Below are positions 62,213 to 64,000 of a stretch of 64,000 bases of DNA, piece by piece (the stretch's first letter is position 1; each line of letters opens with the position of its first letter). The notes under the pieces were generated by a model. That model was not told the DNA's origin and did not search any database. It was given only the letters and a program-made list of their open reading frames with translations. The stretch is taken from contig NZ_JBEUEL010000006.1 in the NCBI RefSeq assembly GCF_041725775.1, forward strand, positions 59,428 to 123,427. The letters are read 5' to 3'. The DNA is from Pueribacillus sp041725775 (GTDB taxonomy: Bacteria; Bacillota; Bacilli; Bacillales; UBA6769). The position numbers and the translations under genes are program-made.

Positions 62213-62749
62213 TTATGAATTTGAAATCGGTTTAAAAGAATTTGCGATCGCAATAAATTCATCTAAAGGTAATGGTTCTTGTCCTTCATTTACTTTGTTG
62301 CTCGTATAATAAACGAGGCGATAATTGACAGTGTCTTCAGTCCAAAATAACATTTGCCCGATTTCATCTTCTGCATAAATCGCCTCTGTTCCATTGTCTA
62401 ACATGACAGTCTCACCTGTTTCATTCGTCTGCTCAAGATTTGATACTATCACATCAATATATCGACCTTCACGATATGTTTTAATGTATCTGACTTGTAT
62501 ATCTTCAATCTGTTCTCCTTCCTCATATAATTCCTTATAATCATCAAGAGTAATCATTACGTCAACTGGATCAAATGGTAATTTTTCTGGAAGTTTTACC
62601 GAAAGCGTTGATTGTTCTGCCAATTGCTCGATTGTCAAATTTTCGTGCGTTACAGGAATTTCTGTTTCGTTTTCATCTGTTTTCGATTGACAACTTATAA
62701 GGAAAAAAGTGAGAAAACATAGCAATCCTATTAATAATGTTTTTTTCAT
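62213..62749 (-). CDS. Lipoprotein, DUF4367-like
   Basis: A 178-residue lipoprotein with a short signal MKKTLLIGLLCFLTFFLISC; the lipobox cysteine is C20 in LISC. The mature part has ENLTIEQLAEQSTLSVKLPE, ITLDDYKELYEEGEQIEDIQ and the C-terminal NYRLVYYTSNKVNEGQEPLP, resembling DUF4367-type spore or sporulation-linked lipoproteins. The ATG at 62749 follows GGAGA; the ATG at 62755 is in the SD. It is monocistronic. The function is unknown. Confidence 0.7.
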   Translation of the reverse strand: MKKTLLIGLLCFLTFFLISCQSKTDENETEIPVTHENLTIEQLAEQSTLSVKLPEKLPFDPVDVMITLDDYKELYEEGEQIEDIQVRYIKTYREGRYIDVIVSNLEQTNETGETVMLDNGTEAIYAEDEIGQMLFWTEDTVNYRLVYYTSNKVNEGQEPLPLDEFIAIANSFKPISNS

Positions 62750-63117
62750 AAACATTCTCCTCGTATATTATGTTTAGGCTTCATTATTTTCGCCTATTCC
62801 TCCTTACTTATTTACCTGAGTTTATGTCAATTTCCTTGGACGCTCTGTGATGTTCCTAGATAATGATCTTAGGATCATTTAGAACAATTCTTATTCTCCT
62901 TGCGGGTTTAACTGCTTAAATTAGACTGTTTCCGAGTGTGCGATTCGATCTTCATACACGCAGGCTGTACCCCTTGATGTTCGAACCTAAATGTAGTAGC
63001 TCTAGGGCGGCTTTCGATGCAAGGTGAGTACTCATACACGAGGCTGCTCATCGACGTTCACACTAGGAATATTTCAGAGCGTCCATGATTCTAAATCGAA
63101 AGGAGAGTGTTAATCCC
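62750..63117. other. Gene-free stretch upstream of the IS110 relic
   Basis: About 370 nt without a supported gene. It is presumably the left flank of the IS110 element. I could not identify its end. Confidence 0.3.
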
Positions 63118-63818
63118 ATAAAATTATTTGTTGGTTTAGATGTTAGCTCTTATGAGATCAAGGTTTGTTTTTTTAAACGGTGAAGGGGATGAATTACAAT
63201 CCTTCACAGTGACGAATGACTTACCAAGTGCTATGGAGTTAAGAGATGAGATTCTGAATGCGACCAAAAATAAGTCTGTAAGTGTGTTACGTATCGGTCT
63301 TGAGTCAACGAGTGTCTGCAGTTTTCATCCATCGATGTTTTTACACAATGACGAGTCCATTCGTGCTCTTTATGGACAAGTTTTGGTCATGAATCCCAAG
63401 CAGATCGCCAATTTCAAAAAGAGCTATAGCGATATGGATAAAACCGACGAGATTGATGCATTCGTCATTGCAGATTATCTTCGGTTTGGCCGATTACCGA
63501 TGTCTGTTGTGAAGGAAGAGCAGTATGTTGCCCTTCAAAAATTAACACGGGCACGGTACCAAATTATTCGGCAAATACTCAAAAAAAACAACGGTTCCTC
63601 CAATATTTAAATTATAAGTGTAATACGTTTACAGAAGAAATTGAGTCGTCTGTATTCGGTAAAGCGATGATGGATCTTTTTCTTGAAAACTATAGTTTAG
63701 ACGAATTATCTCATATGCCTTTAGAAGATTTAGCTAATTACCTGAAAGCTAAAGGTAAAAATAGATTTCCTGACCCAAAGTATGTGCCAAATCGATTCAA
63801 AAAGTTGTAAATATATGA
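63118..63818 (+). pseudogene. IS110-family transposase, truncated and frameshifted
   Basis: A DEDD-type IS110 transposase N-terminal half. It begins at a would-be start now ATA (63118, SD AGGAGAG), KLFVGLDVSSYEIKVC, the first catalytic Asp. A T-run frameshift near 63170 is followed by FLNGEGDELQSFTV, LRIGLESTSVCSFHPSM, the VMNPKQIANFKKSYSDMDKT block, and KTDEIDAFVIADYLRFG. A second shift at an A-run near 63580 leads to FTEEIESSVFGKAMMDLFLE and KAKGKNRFPDPK, then a third shift gives AKSIQKVVNI and a stop at 63818. The C-terminal transposase domain is missing. It is inactive. Confidence 0.88.
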
Positions 63819-64000
63819 AGTGAAAATCACTTCTAAATCCTTTTGTTAACTTCCAGTAATTTACATATAATTGCTAGTCTTAGTTTAATGTTGCTTTTTT
63901 AAAATAAATGTACCTTGATAATCGATGACGTAAAATATTTTGTGTAAAGGTCTTTTCAATAAAAAATAGGTAGGGTATCCTCGGAATTGTCGGATTCCAT
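63819..64000. other. Window end, nothing recognised
   Basis: AT-rich sequence ending GTCGGATTCCAT. No ORF, repeat or stem is supported. Confidence 0.4.

Noticed and set aside
63118..63818. Programmed frameshifting in the IS110 transposase (T7 and A8 slippery runs)
   Set aside because: IS110 does not use frameshifting as far as I know, and there is a third shift plus missing C-terminus and a start-codon change, so this is decay.

Overview
The window reads as chromosome of a low-GC, endospore-forming Bacillaceae bacterium. The evidence is a complete gerP spore-coat germination cluster behind a sigma-K-like promoter, a YjcZ-type sporulation peptide, a T-box leader on glyS, CcpA-type cre-like sites, strong Shine-Dalgarno sequences (SD) with frequent TTG and GTG starts, and many Bacillales-only small families (YvrJ, DUF1659, DUF2922, DUF4309, YhfK, YqjF, a YppF-like gene). 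I see no rRNA, tRNA, CRISPR array or prophage. The only mobile element is a decayed IS110 copy at the right end.

Layout, left to right. Positions 1-1.5 kb hold a CstR-type persulfide repressor facing a TusA-rhodanese/DsrE operon. Positions 1.5-14 kb hold an HD-GYP phosphodiesterase, acetoacetyl-CoA synthetase, RecQ, two drug/metabolite exporters, a sirtuin, a histidine phosphatase and a PatB-type C-S lyase. Positions 14-19 kb hold small sporulation and hypothetical genes, Ddl, a hydrolase/CDF transporter pair, and a SulP remnant followed by UspA. Positions 19.5-23.4 kb form a metal-oxyanion block: arsR (frameshifted), arsB, arsC, chrA and padR. Positions 23.4-31.7 kb hold T-box-glyS, lactate permease, an esterase, a ruined NCS2 permease, an LLM oxidoreductase, msrB, a relic Hol-Tox-like peptide and a YhfK-like gene. 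Positions 31.8-35 kb are heavily decayed (yqjF nonsense, catalase fragment, truncated ABC ATPase). They are followed by a DUF368 translocase and a four-gene GntR/ABC operon with its own operator. Positions 39-49 kb hold a broken lipoprotein, murG, a patatin, an E2-E1alpha-E1beta-GlcD operon without E3, a methyltransferase and a quinone-oxidoreductase-like gene. Positions 49-57 kb hold the DUF1659/DUF2922/YvrJ trio, an orphan terminated transcript, a GPH sugar symporter behind a cre-like site, yajQ, an acyl-CoA dehydrogenase with a TetR-like operator, and an LPXTG collagen-like surface protein. Positions 57-64 kb hold gerP in the unusual order D-E-F-A-C-B, a DUF2680 protein, GNAT, map, a lipoprotein and the IS110 relic.

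Two themes cut across the window. First, there are at least eleven clear pseudogenes in 64 kb, most killed by small indels, which is high for such a stretch. Second, a family of short intergenic palindromes recurs: 4-6 bp arms of variable sequence around a 5-nt core like ATCCT, often paired through a conserved spacer AACGTCTGC. The arms change while pairing is kept. I consider this the most interesting unexplained signal in the window.
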